DNA of 9,848 nt from JBGPLH01 sp041486365 [NCBI: Thermodesulfobacteriota bacterium] (GCA_041486365.1 JBGPLH010000099.1:1-9848), one strand, 5' to 3'. Counted from the first letter of the stretch, positions 1 through 7,148 are shown. The notes: generated by a model from the sequence alone, not told the origin. Numbers and translations: made by a program.

Positions 1-1175
1 AGCTCCCCGGTCTCGCCGGGCGGCAGCGCGCGCCCCGTCCCCGGCTCGGCGATCTTCACCTCCACGTGCGGCAGCGCGCGCCCGACGGTCGAGACGCGCC
101 GCTCGAGCGAGTCCTCCGCCCGCGTGCTCGTGATCACGGGCGAGGCCTCGGTGAGGCCGTAGGCGATCGTCATCTCGCGGGCGCCCATCCGGTCAACCAC
201 CTTTCGCATCACCTCGATCGGGCAGGGCGCGCCCGCCATGATCCCGGTCCGGAGCGACGAGAGCGCGAAGCCATTGAAGTCCGGGTGCTCCAGCTCCGCG
301 ATGAACATCGTCGGCACGCCGTAGATGACCGTGCAGCGCTCCTGCGCGATGGCGCGAAGGGTCTTTTCCGGATCGAAGGTCTCCGCGGGGAACACGCCCA
401 TGGCGCCATACACCACCGTGAGCAGGCTCCCCATCACGCAGCCGAAGCAATGGTAGAGCGGCACGGGCACGCAGATCCGATCGTCCGCGGTGATGCGCAT
501 GCACTCGCCCACGAGCAAGGCGTCGTTCACGATGTTCCGGTGGGAGAGGGTCGCCCCCTTGGGGTTCCCGGTGGTGCCCGACGTGTACTGGATGTTGATG
601 GGGTCGCCAGGCCTGAGCGCCGCCGCGCGCTCCTCGAGCGCCCCGCGGCCCACGGTGTCCCCCTGCGCGAGCACCTCGCGGAAGTTCCAGCAGCCGGGCG
701 GCGTCGCCGGCCCGATGAAGACCACGTGGCGCAGGCGTGGGAAGCGCTCAGAGTCGAGCTCGCCGGGACGCGCGCGGCGCAGCTCGGGGACGAGATCGTA
801 GAGCGTGTCGAGATAGGGGTTGTCGCGGAAGCGCTCGATCAGGACGAGGCACTCGGACTCGGATTGGCGAAGCAGGTACTCGAGCTCGCTCGGACGATAG
901 GCCGGGTTCACGGTGACCATCACGACGCCGGCCATTGCTGAGCCCATCTGGCTCACGATCCACTCGGGACGGTTCGTGCTCCAGACGGCCATGTTCGCGC
1001 CGGGCTCGAGCCCGAGCGCCATGAGCCCCCGCGCGAATCGATCGCAAATCTCATCGAAGGCGCGCCAGGTGTACCGCACGTCCTCGTCCGGGAACACGAA
1101 GGCGTCCCGATCGGGGTGGCGCGCGGCGGCTTCGCGGAGGAGCGTTCCGATCGTCTTCTCGAGCAGCGCGGTCAT
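1..1175 (-). CDS. Medium/long-chain acyl-CoA synthetase (AMP-forming), C-terminus cut by window edge
   Basis: This ANL-superfamily adenylating enzyme activates a fatty acid with ATP to an acyl-AMP and transfers it to CoA in the cytoplasm, feeding beta-oxidation or lipid synthesis. Reading from the ATG at 1175, 391 codons stay open to the window edge. The ATP-binding P-loop YTSGTTGNPKG is at residues 197-207 and the adenylate motif YGLTEASP at 339-346. The stretch with PLYHCFG and YGVPTMFIAELEHPDF resembles the FadD/ACSF2-like acyl-CoA synthetases. Such proteins are about 540-560 residues, so the last ~150-170 residues, including the mobile C-terminal lid with its catalytic lysine, lie outside the window. 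The start is preceded by AAGGTG at a normal distance; another ATG at 1200 is out of frame. The gene follows ctaA on the same strand after 98 nt. The family call is firm; the chain-length preference is inferred. Confidence 0.93.
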   Translation of the reverse strand, partial: MTALLEKTIGTLLREAAARHPDRDAFVFPDEDVRYTWRAFDEICDRFARGLMALGLEPGANMAVWSTNRPEWIVSQMGSAMAGVVMVTVNPAYRPSELEYLLRQSESECLVLIERFRDNPYLDTLYDLVPELRRARPGELDSERFPRLRHVVFIGPATPPGCWNFREVLAQGDTVGRGALEERAAALRPGDPINIQYTSGTTGNPKGATLSHRNIVNDALLVGECMRITADDRICVPVPLYHCFGCVMGSLLTVVYGAMGVFPAETFDPEKTLRAIAQERCTVIYGVPTMFIAELEHPDFNGFALSSLRTGIMAGAPCPIEVMRKVVDRMGAREMTIAYGLTEASPVITSTRAEDSLERRVSTVGRALPHVEVKIAEPGTGRALPPGETGE

Positions 1176-1273
1176 GGATCACCTTGGCGGGTGGCGTCAT
1201 GAGAGGAACGAGCGACGATCATCTTATCGGTCCCGCGGGGGGAAATGAAACGGCGTCCGCGACGAAGCGGGCG
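1176..1273 (-). other. Intergenic gap between ctaA and the acyl-CoA synthetase gene
   Basis: These 98 bases separate two minus-strand genes. On the minus strand, just after the ctaA stop, a short imperfect stem (arms 1267-1270 and 1257-1260, six-base loop) is followed by a loosely T-rich run, which is too weak to call a terminator. TAAGAT (minus strand, complement of 1221-1226) matches a -10 box at four of six positions, but no convincing -35 box lies at the right distance. Either readthrough from ctaA or a separate weak promoter would fit. Confidence 0.3.
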
Positions 1274-2221
1274 TCAGGACTGTATGGCGTGCGGAGGCGA
1301 TAGGGCGCCCAGGGCCTCCCGGGCCCGGCCGGGACCGGCAAGGATCGCGCGGACGAGCATCGTCGTCACGAGTACGATGAGCGTGGCGACGGCCGAGTGC
1401 AGGGCCGTCACCTCCACGGGGAGGCGGGCCAGCACGTTCGAGACGCCGATCAGGATCTGGAAGAACACGAGCGAGAGGCCGATCCGCGCAAGGCTCCCGG
1501 TGAGCGGCTCCCGCAGGGTCACGAGCGCCAGGCCGAGGTAGGCGAAGGCGAGGAAGTAGCCGCCGAGGCGGTGAGCGAGCTGGAGCCCCACGAGCCCCTC
1601 GAAGCCCGGGAACCATTCGCTCCCGCGACAGGCCGGCCAGTCGGGACAGGCCAGCCCCGCGTAGTTGGACGAGACGAAACCGCCCAGCACCATCTGGACG
1701 AGCAATGCCAGCGCCACGATGACGGCGAGCGGCCGGGCCGCCGACGGCGCCGGGCGCGGCGGATCGAGGACGCCGAGCAGCCGCCGGGCGATCAGGAGCA
1801 GGAGCAGGCAGAAGGTGTTGCCCAGCACGAGGTGGAAGGTGACGCTCCAGACCGCGAGGAGATGAAGCACCGTCAGGCCGCCCAGCACGATCTGGGCCGG
1901 GAGCACGATGCCCGCGAGGAGCAGCAGGCGCCCCACGGCCACGCGCGTCGCGGAGTTGCGCAGCGCGAGCCAGGACGCCGTGAGGAACAAGAGCGACGCG
2001 GTCCCCGCCACGGCGCGGTGGCCCCATTCGAGGAGCACGCGGAAGTCCATCCGGGGAAGGAGCGATCCGAAGCAGTAGGGCCAGTCGGGGCAGGCGAGCC
2101 CGGCGCCGTGGGCGCGGACGATGGCGCCGAAGATGATCAGCAGCCAGGTGAGGCCCGCGAGCGCGAGGTACACGCGCCCGAGTCGCCGCGCGTACAGGAG
2201 ATCCCCGTCCGTCCCCGTCAT
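1274..2221 (-). CDS. ctaA: Heme A synthase (CtaA/COX15 family)
   Basis: This integral membrane enzyme oxidises the C8 methyl of heme O to a formyl group, giving heme A for aa3/caa3-type cytochrome c oxidases. About eight hydrophobic helices can be seen, arranged as two similar four-helix halves. The heme-ligand histidines are H68 (EWGHR), H130 (TFHLVLG), H217 (QLAHRLGG) and H275 (ALHSAVA). The acidic residue before the first histidine, E65, is the conserved catalytic-region glutamate. Both halves carry an outer-loop cysteine pair in a near-identical motif, CPDWPYC (44-50) and CPDWPAC (192-198). At 315 residues it has the normal length. I chose the ATG at 2221 because AGGGGAG precedes it closely. 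In-frame ATGs at 2239 and 2275 would add 6 or 18 residues but have poorer ribosome binding sites. No oxidase subunit genes are visible; the divergent ABC transporter is the nearest neighbour upstream. Confidence 0.95.
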   Translation of the reverse strand: MTGTDGDLLYARRLGRVYLALAGLTWLLIIFGAIVRAHGAGLACPDWPYCFGSLLPRMDFRVLLEWGHRAVAGTASLLFLTASWLALRNSATRVAVGRLLLLAGIVLPAQIVLGGLTVLHLLAVWSVTFHLVLGNTFCLLLLLIARRLLGVLDPPRPAPSAARPLAVIVALALLVQMVLGGFVSSNYAGLACPDWPACRGSEWFPGFEGLVGLQLAHRLGGYFLAFAYLGLALVTLREPLTGSLARIGLSLVFFQILIGVSNVLARLPVEVTALHSAVATLIVLVTTMLVRAILAGPGRAREALGALSPPHAIQS

Positions 2222-2312
2222 GCCGCTCCCCTGGCGCATGGCCGTCCGATTCGATAGACCTTGTTGCCAGATCATGTTCGCCCGCGGCCCCAGGCCCGGG
2301 GCGAAGCGGACG

Positions 2313-2342
2313 CATCATAGCCCATCATCGCCCATGATCGAA
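2313..2342 (+). repeat. Three helically phased 10-bp direct repeats upstream of the ABC operon
   Basis: CATCATAG (2313-2320), CATCATCG (2323-2330) and CATGATCG (2333-2340) start exactly 10 bp apart. The two downstream copies also form a perfect 5-bp inverted repeat, ATCAT (2324-2328) and ATGAT (2334-2338), separated by 5 bp. The cluster ends at the Shine-Dalgarno sequence of the ABC ATPase gene. This could be an operator for a regulator binding one face of the helix, or a 5' leader structure; it may also be chance. Confidence 0.4.
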
Positions 2343-2346
2343 GGAG
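2341..2346 (+). promoter_or_regulatory. Strong ribosome binding site for the GTG-started ABC ATPase gene
   Basis: AAGGAG lies seven bases before the GTG at 2354. It supports GTG as the true start of the ATPase; no other start codon in this frame nearby has comparable support. Confidence 0.75.
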
Positions 2347-2353
2347 TTCCCAC

Positions 2354-3337
2354 GTGAGCGCCGATCCCACCCCGCCGGCAGTACTGACGCGCGGCCTCGT
2401 GAAACGCTACGGCGCGGTCACGGCGCTGGACGGGCTCGATCTCACCGTGCCGCGCGGAGAGTGCTTCGGGCTCCTCGGCCCCAACGGCGCGGGCAAGACC
2501 ACGACGATCCACATCCTCTGCACGCTGGCCAACCCCACGGAGGGACTGGCCTGCGTGTTCGGCCACGACGTGACGCGGGAGCGCGCCGCCGTGCGCGGCA
2601 GGCTCGGCCTCGTCTTCCAGGAGGCGAGCCTCGACCGCGAGCTGTCCGCCCGCGAGAACCTCGACATCCACGCGCGCCTGTACCATCTGCCGGATCGGCG
2701 TGGGCGCGTGGACGAGATGCTGGCGCTCGTCGATCTCGCGGCCGACGCCGGCCGCCTGGTGCGCCACTTCTCGGGCGGGATGAAGCGGCGCCTGGAGATC
2801 GCCCGCGGGCTGCTTCACTCCCCCGACGTCCTCTTCCTCGACGAGCCCACGCTGGGGCTGGACATCCGGGCGCGGCGCGCGATCTGGGATCACCTGCGGA
2901 AGATCCGCGCCGAGCGCGAGCTCACGATCATCCTCACCACGCACTACCTCGAGGAGGCCGACGCCCTCTGCGACGAGGTCGGGATCATCGATCGCGGCCG
3001 CATCGCTGCCTGCGGAACGCCCGAGGCGTTGAAATCCGCCCTCGGCGGCGACGTGGTGGCGATCGCGCTCGATCGCCCCGACGGCGCGGAAGTGGCGCTG
3101 CGCCGGGTGGAGGGCGTCTCGCGCGTGACGCGGGAGGAAAACGCGGCGCGCGTCACCGTCGCGGAGGGAGCGCGGCGGATCGCGGCGCTGCTCGACGCGG
3201 CCCGCCCCTTCGGAATCCGCGAGGTCACGTTTCACCGCCCGTCGCTCGAGGAGGTGTTCCTGCGCCACACGGGCCACGCGTTCGAGGGCGAGGGGGCGGA
3301 CGCCGGAGGCGGGTCCGTCGCGGAGGGGGCAACATGA
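2354..3337 (+). CDS. ABC transporter ATP-binding protein, DrrA-type (ABC-2 export family)
   Basis: This is the cytoplasmic ATPase of an ABC-2 type exporter; it binds and hydrolyses ATP to drive the permease encoded next. All motifs are intact: Walker A GPNGAGKTT (42-50), Q-loop Q89, signature FSGGMKRR (139-146, with Met where Gln is usual in LSGGQ), Walker B VLFLDEP (159-165, catalytic E164) and H-loop H197. The C-terminal ~90 residues form the extra domain typical of the DrrA/CcmA-like group, ending in SLEEVFLRHTG (297-307), then a Gly/Ala-rich tail. The length of 327 residues is typical. It starts at GTG with a strong ribosome binding site, and its stop overlaps the permease start (ATGA). 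The substrate cannot be read from the sequence. DrrA-like proteins serve in drug, polyketide, polysaccharide or heme-related export, so a drug-resistance role should not be assumed. Confidence 0.93.
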   Translation: MSADPTPPAVLTRGLVKRYGAVTALDGLDLTVPRGECFGLLGPNGAGKTTTIHILCTLANPTEGLACVFGHDVTRERAAVRGRLGLVFQEASLDRELSARENLDIHARLYHLPDRRGRVDEMLALVDLAADAGRLVRHFSGGMKRRLEIARGLLHSPDVLFLDEPTLGLDIRARRAIWDHLRKIRAERELTIILTTHYLEEADALCDEVGIIDRGRIAACGTPEALKSALGGDVVAIALDRPDGAEVALRRVEGVSRVTREENAARVTVAEGARRIAALLDAARPFGIREVTFHRPSLEEVFLRHTGHAFEGEGADAGGGSVAEGAT

Positions 3338-4089
3338 GATTTCTCGAGGATCTCTGGACGATCGCGCTGCGCGAGTTCCTGCGGTACCGGCGGGATCGGG
3401 CCTACGTGATGGGGCAGCTCCTCGTGCCCATCCTCATGGTGGGATTCATCGGCTTCGGCCTGAACCCCGTCGTGCGCATCCCGGGCGGAGGGACCAACTA
3501 CCTGGGCTGGCTCTCGACGGGCTTCCTCGTGCTCATGCTCTCCTCCGGCGCGATCGGAGGCGGCTTCTCGCTGATCCAGGACCGGCAGGAGGGGTTCCTT
3601 CGCGCGATCCTCGTCGCCCCCGTGAGCCGCGCGAGCATCGTGCTCGGGAAGATCCTCTCTCGTATTGTCGCGTCCATCGCGCTGATCAGCGTGCTCGTCG
3701 CGATCTTCCTCTCCTTCACGCCCATACGCCTCGTCCACCCGCTCGTGTCGCTCGTGGCCCTGGCCGGCCTCTCCTTCGCCTTCGTCTCCTTCGGGATCCT
3801 GCTGGCCACGCGCCTGCGGGCCCTCGAATCCTACCGGCTCATCGCGGGGCTCGTCACGGTGCCGCTCTACCTCACGAGCGGGATCTTCTTCCCCGTGAAG
3901 ACCATGCCCGCCGCCATGCGGGCCGTGGCCCATGCGAACCCGGTCACCTACGGCGTCGATCTCTTCCGCTACGGCCTCACGGGGGTCCACGAGCTGCCGC
4001 TCGCCCTGGACGCCGCGATCATCGTCGCCCTTGGGGCGATACTCACCGTGCTCGCCGTCTCGTCCTTCGACCGGGCCACCCGCGACTAG
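3334..4089 (+). CDS. ABC-2 type transporter permease, DrrB-like
   Basis: This is the membrane half of the exporter, expected to work as a dimer with the preceding ATPase in the inner membrane. The 251-residue protein has about six hydrophobic segments, near 26-43, 59-80, 110-129, 135-158, 168-188 and 223-244. Two ABC-2 signatures stand out: the cytoplasmic stretch DRQEGFLRAILVAPVSRAS (83-101), which contacts the ATPase, and NPVTYGVDLFR (202-212) before the last helix. The ATG overlaps the ATPase stop by four bases, with GGAGGGGG just upstream, so coupled translation at a fixed ratio is likely. The reading frame is open much further upstream, to 2461, but that part is only a shadow of the ATPase gene. 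The substrate is unknown. Confidence 0.92.
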   Translation: MRFLEDLWTIALREFLRYRRDRAYVMGQLLVPILMVGFIGFGLNPVVRIPGGGTNYLGWLSTGFLVLMLSSGAIGGGFSLIQDRQEGFLRAILVAPVSRASIVLGKILSRIVASIALISVLVAIFLSFTPIRLVHPLVSLVALAGLSFAFVSFGILLATRLRALESYRLIAGLVTVPLYLTSGIFFPVKTMPAAMRAVAHANPVTYGVDLFRYGLTGVHELPLALDAAIIVALGAILTVLAVSSFDRATRD

Positions 4090-4129
4090 ATTCTTTACAT
4101 CGCCGAATCGCTGTGGTGAGATGGCGCCG

Positions 4130-5068
4130 ATGAAACCGGAATCCTCCGATCCCGCCCGCGTTCACCCCAGGAACAAGTTGAACGCCCTCACGGGCCAGCA
4201 GTGGCTGTACCGCTCCAAGTCCGTGCTGCAGACCGCCTACCCCTCCGCCTACGGCCATGCGCTGCGCAAGCGGCACGGCGCCAACAAGCCCCCGCAGCTC
4301 ATGCGGGACCTCATCGAGTTCTTCACGAAGCCCGGCGAGCGCGTGATCGATCCCTTCGCGGGCGTGGGAGGGACGCTCATCGGCGCGTCGCTCTGCGGCC
4401 GCTCGGCGCTGGGTATCGAGCTGAACCCGGAGTGGACAGCGGTGTACGGAAAAGTGTGCGTCGAGGAGGAAATCCCGCCGCAGGAGGTGATCGCCGGCGA
4501 CTGCCTGGAAGTGTTGCCCCGGCTCGACGCGGGAAGCGCGGACTTCCTGGCGACGGACCCGCCCTACAACCTGCACTTCGAGCGGACGATGTGCACGGGC
4601 GAGTATGACCGTCAGAACCGCAAGACCGACTACGACCGCTTCAGCCGCATGCCCGCCGATTTCTCGAACTCGACCGACTACGGCGAGTTCCTCGACCGCA
4701 TGGAGCGGATGTTCGCCGAGTCGCTCCGCGTGCTGCGGGCCGGCGCCTACGCCGCCGTGATCCTGCGCAACGCCTACCAGGATGGTGAGTACATGATGAC
4801 GCAGGCCGACGTGGCCGCGCGCGCCCGCCGTCCGGTGCTGCGTGAGGGAAAGCGCGAGTTCCGGTTCTTCCTCAAGGGCGAGATCATCTGGCATCAGGCG
4901 GGTTCACGGCTGCGCCCCTACGGCTACCCCTACGCCTTCGTGCCGAACATCGCCCACCAGACCATCGTGATCCTGCGCAAGGAGGCGGTGAAGGCCGCCC
5001 GGAGGTCCCGAGCGGAGCGAGGGCCGACAAAGTCCAATGTGACAAGCCGCTCGAAGATCGGGGAATAG
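4130..5068 (+). CDS. Orphan amino-DNA methyltransferase (N4-cytosine/N6-adenine type)
   Basis: This is predicted to transfer a methyl group from S-adenosylmethionine to an exocyclic amino group of a DNA base. The SAM-binding motif DPFAGVGGT is at 74-82, the following acidic motif IELNPEW at 96-102, GDCLEVL at 123-129, and the catalytic DPPY tetrad at 143-146 in ATDPPYNLHF. The SAM motif precedes DPPY with only ~60 residues between them, so there is no large recognition domain there; this resembles the gamma order rather than the permuted beta order. A ~40-residue insert after DPPY (about 147-183) and the N-terminal 1-50 are the candidate recognition regions. At 312 residues it is compact. No restriction enzyme or specificity subunit is nearby, hence orphan. 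GGTGAG (4115-4120) sits 9 nt before the ATG at 4130; the in-frame ATG at 4121 would abut that site and add three residues. An RNA substrate cannot be excluded. Confidence 0.85.
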   Translation: MKPESSDPARVHPRNKLNALTGQQWLYRSKSVLQTAYPSAYGHALRKRHGANKPPQLMRDLIEFFTKPGERVIDPFAGVGGTLIGASLCGRSALGIELNPEWTAVYGKVCVEEEIPPQEVIAGDCLEVLPRLDAGSADFLATDPPYNLHFERTMCTGEYDRQNRKTDYDRFSRMPADFSNSTDYGEFLDRMERMFAESLRVLRAGAYAAVILRNAYQDGEYMMTQADVAARARRPVLREGKREFRFFLKGEIIWHQAGSRLRPYGYPYAFVPNIAHQTIVILRKEAVKAARRSRAERGPTKSNVTSRSKIGE

Positions 5069-5070
5069 GG

Positions 5071-5727
5071 ATGAGGGAAACGAAGGATGCGCGCGCCGCG
5101 CGCGCCCGGGCCATCGCGAAGCGACTCCATAAGGCCTATCCCGACGCGGGCTGCACCCTCGACTTCAAGGACCCGCTCGAGCTGCTCGTGGCCACGGTGC
5201 TCTCGGCCCAGTGCACCGACGCGCGCGTGAACCTCGTCACGAAGACGCTCTTCAAGAAGTACCGCAAGCCCGAGGACTACCTGCGGGTCCCCGCCGCGAC
5301 GCTCGAGAAGGACATCCAGAGCACCGGCTTCTTCCGGAACAAGACGAAGGCAATCCGCGCGATCTGCCAGGACGTGCTGCACGAGCACGGCGGGAAGGTG
5401 CCCCGCGAGATGGAGAAGCTGGTCAAGCTCCACGGCGTGGGACGCAAGACGGCGAACGTGGTACGCGCGGCCGTGTGGGGCGAGGCGGGGATCATCGTGG
5501 ACACGCACGTGAAGCGCCTCGCGACCGAGCGCCTCGCCCTCACGAAGGAGAAGGACCCCGTGAAGATCGAATTTGATCTCCAGACGCTGCTCCCGGAGTC
5601 CGAGTGGTCGTTCTTCTCCCAGTCGCTGATCATCCACGGCCGCCACTGCTGCACGGCGCGCAAGCCCGAGTGCCCGCGCTGTCCGCTGCGGGAGCTGTGT
5701 CCGTTTCCGGGGAAGACCGCGGCGTGA
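5071..5727 (+). CDS. nth: Endonuclease III (DNA glycosylase/AP lyase)
   Basis: This base-excision repair enzyme removes oxidised pyrimidines from DNA and cuts the abasic strand by beta-elimination. The helix-hairpin-helix LHGVGRKTANVV spans 120-131 and includes the Schiff-base lysine K126. The catalytic aspartate is D144 in IVDTHVKRL. The C-terminus has the complete [4Fe-4S] ligand set with the classical spacing C-x6-C-x2-C-x5-C: C194, C201, C204, C210. At 218 residues it matches the E. coli enzyme. GGGGA lies six bases before the ATG, and only two bases separate it from the methyltransferase stop. Its TGA overlaps the GTG start of the next gene. K126 argues for ordinary endonuclease III rather than the T/G-mismatch glycosylase branch seen beside some cytosine methyltransferases, where a tyrosine replaces this lysine. 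Confidence 0.96.
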   Translation: MRETKDARAARARAIAKRLHKAYPDAGCTLDFKDPLELLVATVLSAQCTDARVNLVTKTLFKKYRKPEDYLRVPAATLEKDIQSTGFFRNKTKAIRAICQDVLHEHGGKVPREMEKLVKLHGVGRKTANVVRAAVWGEAGIIVDTHVKRLATERLALTKEKDPVKIEFDLQTLLPESEWSFFSQSLIIHGRHCCTARKPECPRCPLRELCPFPGKTAA

Positions 5728-7148
5728 ACGTCCGCTCTCACGCGCGCCTGCCCTGGCTCCTCGCGCTCCTCGCATGCGCGCTGGCGACTCCAGCCCCGGC
5801 CGGCCCCCGCGGCCGCGCGAAACCGCTTCTTCACGAGACCCATCCGGAGTATCTCGGGCAGATTGCCCATCGCGTCCCCCGCAGCACCCTCGAGGAACGC
5901 CGCGACATCGTCTCCGTCACGCTCGGCGATCTCCTTCCGGACGGCACGCCCCGGGACAAGGCGCGCGTGATGGCGTTCCATCCGGCGCGCGACTGGGAGG
6001 TGATCCCCTACCAGATCGATCCGCGCGAGGAGCCGGGGAAGTACCTATTTCCGCCGGACGATCGCGCAACCTACTACGGCGCGCTCGCGCCCTCCGATGA
6101 AGTCATCTTCCGGGCCGGCGACACGGGCGTGCGCGTGGCGCGCACGGCCTGGCCCGAGGGGGTCATGGCCGGGGGCGAGATCGCGGTGCGCGATCCGGCG
6201 ACGGGCGGGAGGGGCTGGGCCTACGTGTTCGCCTTCGACAGGCCACCGCTCGCGGAGAACCCGCCTCAGGTCCGCTACACGGCGGCCACGGCGGCGAGCG
6301 ACGAGACGATCGAGACCACCCGGTATCGCGTCTCCTTCTCGCGCGGCCACCGGGGCCTGGACGTCGGCGTGATGAACGGGCTGTGGTTGCGGATCTCGTC
6401 GCCCGCCGCGGCGCGGTGGCGACCTCCCGGCGGTCCGGGCGGCGGGTTCTACGGCCCGAACCTTCTCGATCGGCTGAAGCGCCGCTACGAGGGCGAACTG
6501 CGCTTCCTGCCGTGGCGCGACTGGCGGCTGGACGAGTCGCGGATCAGGAGTGAACCTCGCGGCGTGCTGGCGGGGCCGTTGCGCGTGATCCGGCGGGCGC
6601 GGGAGACCTTCCCCTTCGATCTCTGGATCGACGCCCAGCAGGAGACGCTCATCGAGTTCCTCCCCGACCGTATGGTGATCCACGACGCGGATCGCGTCCC
6701 CTCCCGCGTGCGGCGAAACGTGCGGGCGCGTCGCGAGCGCATCGCCTGGGATTTTGCGATCCCGAAGGGCGCGATGGCCTACGGCGCTCCCGCGCCCGCC
6801 GGCGTCTTCGTCGACGGCAAACCTTCCTTCGCCGGGTACCGGCTCGGGAGCGAGTCGTCGGCCTGGTGGGCGCTCGCCGCGCCGCAGGGCGGGGCGATCC
6901 TCGCGCTGATCGAGGGCGACGGCCCCGCGAAGCCGAAGCTCTTCTACCGGGACGCCGCCACGCCCGACGCGCCCGAGGGGACGAGAGGATCCTCGCCCGC
7001 GATCGGCTGGCGGATCGAGCCTGCCAGGGGGAACGCGCGGATCCGTCTGCTGGTGCTCGACCGATTTCCGCCGGGTGGCGAGGAGGCGCCCATGCGCGCC
7101 ATCGAGAAGCCGCTGGAAACAACAAGTTCGCCGGGACTGTCACGATGA
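5724..7148 (+). CDS. Secreted protein of unknown function with N-terminal signal peptide
   Basis: I do not recognise a named family. The 474-residue product begins with a signal peptide: Arg4/Arg8, a hydrophobic core LPWLLALLACALA (9-21) and a likely signal peptidase I site after PAPA (23-26). The LLAC at 15-18 is a poor lipobox, so lipidation is a weak alternative. The mature part is Arg/Pro-rich and looks mostly beta-stranded, with no further membrane segment. Distinctive stretches are EVIPYQIDPREEPGKY (92-107) and SDEVIFRAGDTGVR (124-137), followed by a Trp/Arg-rich middle (219-270) and a beta-rich C-terminus. The same pattern (a protein 'pays' into a Gln-Ile-Asp sheet, then an Asp-Glu-Val-Ile-Phe turn) seems familiar from uncharacterised exported proteins, which is recollection rather than a search. 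GTG overlaps the nth stop (GTGA), with GGGGAAG 8 nt upstream. The stop overlaps the permease start. The frame is open upstream to 5604, but that part shadows nth. Confidence 0.85.
   Translation: MNVRSHARLPWLLALLACALATPAPAGPRGRAKPLLHETHPEYLGQIAHRVPRSTLEERRDIVSVTLGDLLPDGTPRDKARVMAFHPARDWEVIPYQIDPREEPGKYLFPPDDRATYYGALAPSDEVIFRAGDTGVRVARTAWPEGVMAGGEIAVRDPATGGRGWAYVFAFDRPPLAENPPQVRYTAATAASDETIETTRYRVSFSRGHRGLDVGVMNGLWLRISSPAAARWRPPGGPGGGFYGPNLLDRLKRRYEGELRFLPWRDWRLDESRIRSEPRGVLAGPLRVIRRARETFPFDLWIDAQQETLIEFLPDRMVIHDADRVPSRVRRNVRARRERIAWDFAIPKGAMAYGAPAPAGVFVDGKPSFAGYRLGSESSAWWALAAPQGGAILALIEGDGPAKPKLFYRDAATPDAPEGTRGSSPAIGWRIEPARGNARIRLLVLDRFPPGGEEAPMRAIEKPLETTSSPGLSR

Larger units (their letters stand above)
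2222..2353. promoter_or_regulatory. Divergent control region between ctaA and the ABC transporter operon
   Basis: These 132 bases lie between the ctaA start (minus) and the ABC ATPase start (plus), so promoters for both directions are expected here. I could not pick a convincing -35/-10 pair in either direction. A GC-only hairpin is present: GCCCC at 2287-2291 and GGGGC at 2298-2302 with a six-base loop and no T-tract. Phased direct repeats follow it. The shared location raises the possibility that the two units are regulated together, which is inference. Confidence 0.5.

Noticed and set aside
66-941. 291-codon plus-strand ORF at the left end
   Set aside because: It runs antisense to the acyl-CoA synthetase, whose motifs are unmistakable. 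The product is Arg/His/Ala-rich with no recognisable domain, typical of a high-GC shadow frame.
1397-2257. 286-codon plus-strand ORF opposite ctaA
   Set aside because: Glu/Arg/Gln-rich antisense product, a mirror of the transmembrane codons of ctaA.
1224-2318. 364-codon minus-strand ORF over ctaA
   Set aside because: It is a different frame of the same strand as ctaA and gives Arg/Pro-rich low-complexity protein; the ctaA frame carries all family motifs.
2315-3277. 320-codon minus-strand ORF opposite the ABC ATPase
   Set aside because: Antisense to a complete ATPase gene; charged low-complexity product with no start signal.
3232-3990. 252-codon minus-strand ORF opposite the permease
   Set aside because: Extremely Glu/His/Arg-rich, as expected from the reverse strand of membrane-helix codons.
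2461-4089. 542-codon ORF that looks like an N-terminal extension of the ABC permease
   Set aside because: Codons before 3334 are the shifted frame of the ATPase gene and give Arg/Pro-rich nonsense. The permease begins at the ATG overlapping the ATPase stop. This is not a fusion.
4090-4129. Possible promoter (TTTACA at 4094-4099) before the methyltransferase gene
   Set aside because: At the correct spacing the -10 would be TGAGAT overlapping the ribosome binding site and start codon, so a start site there would leave no leader.
4130-5727. Restriction-modification system, with nth as the nuclease
   Set aside because: The nth product has every hallmark of ordinary endonuclease III (K126, D144, four cluster cysteines), so it is a repair enzyme rather than a restriction nuclease.
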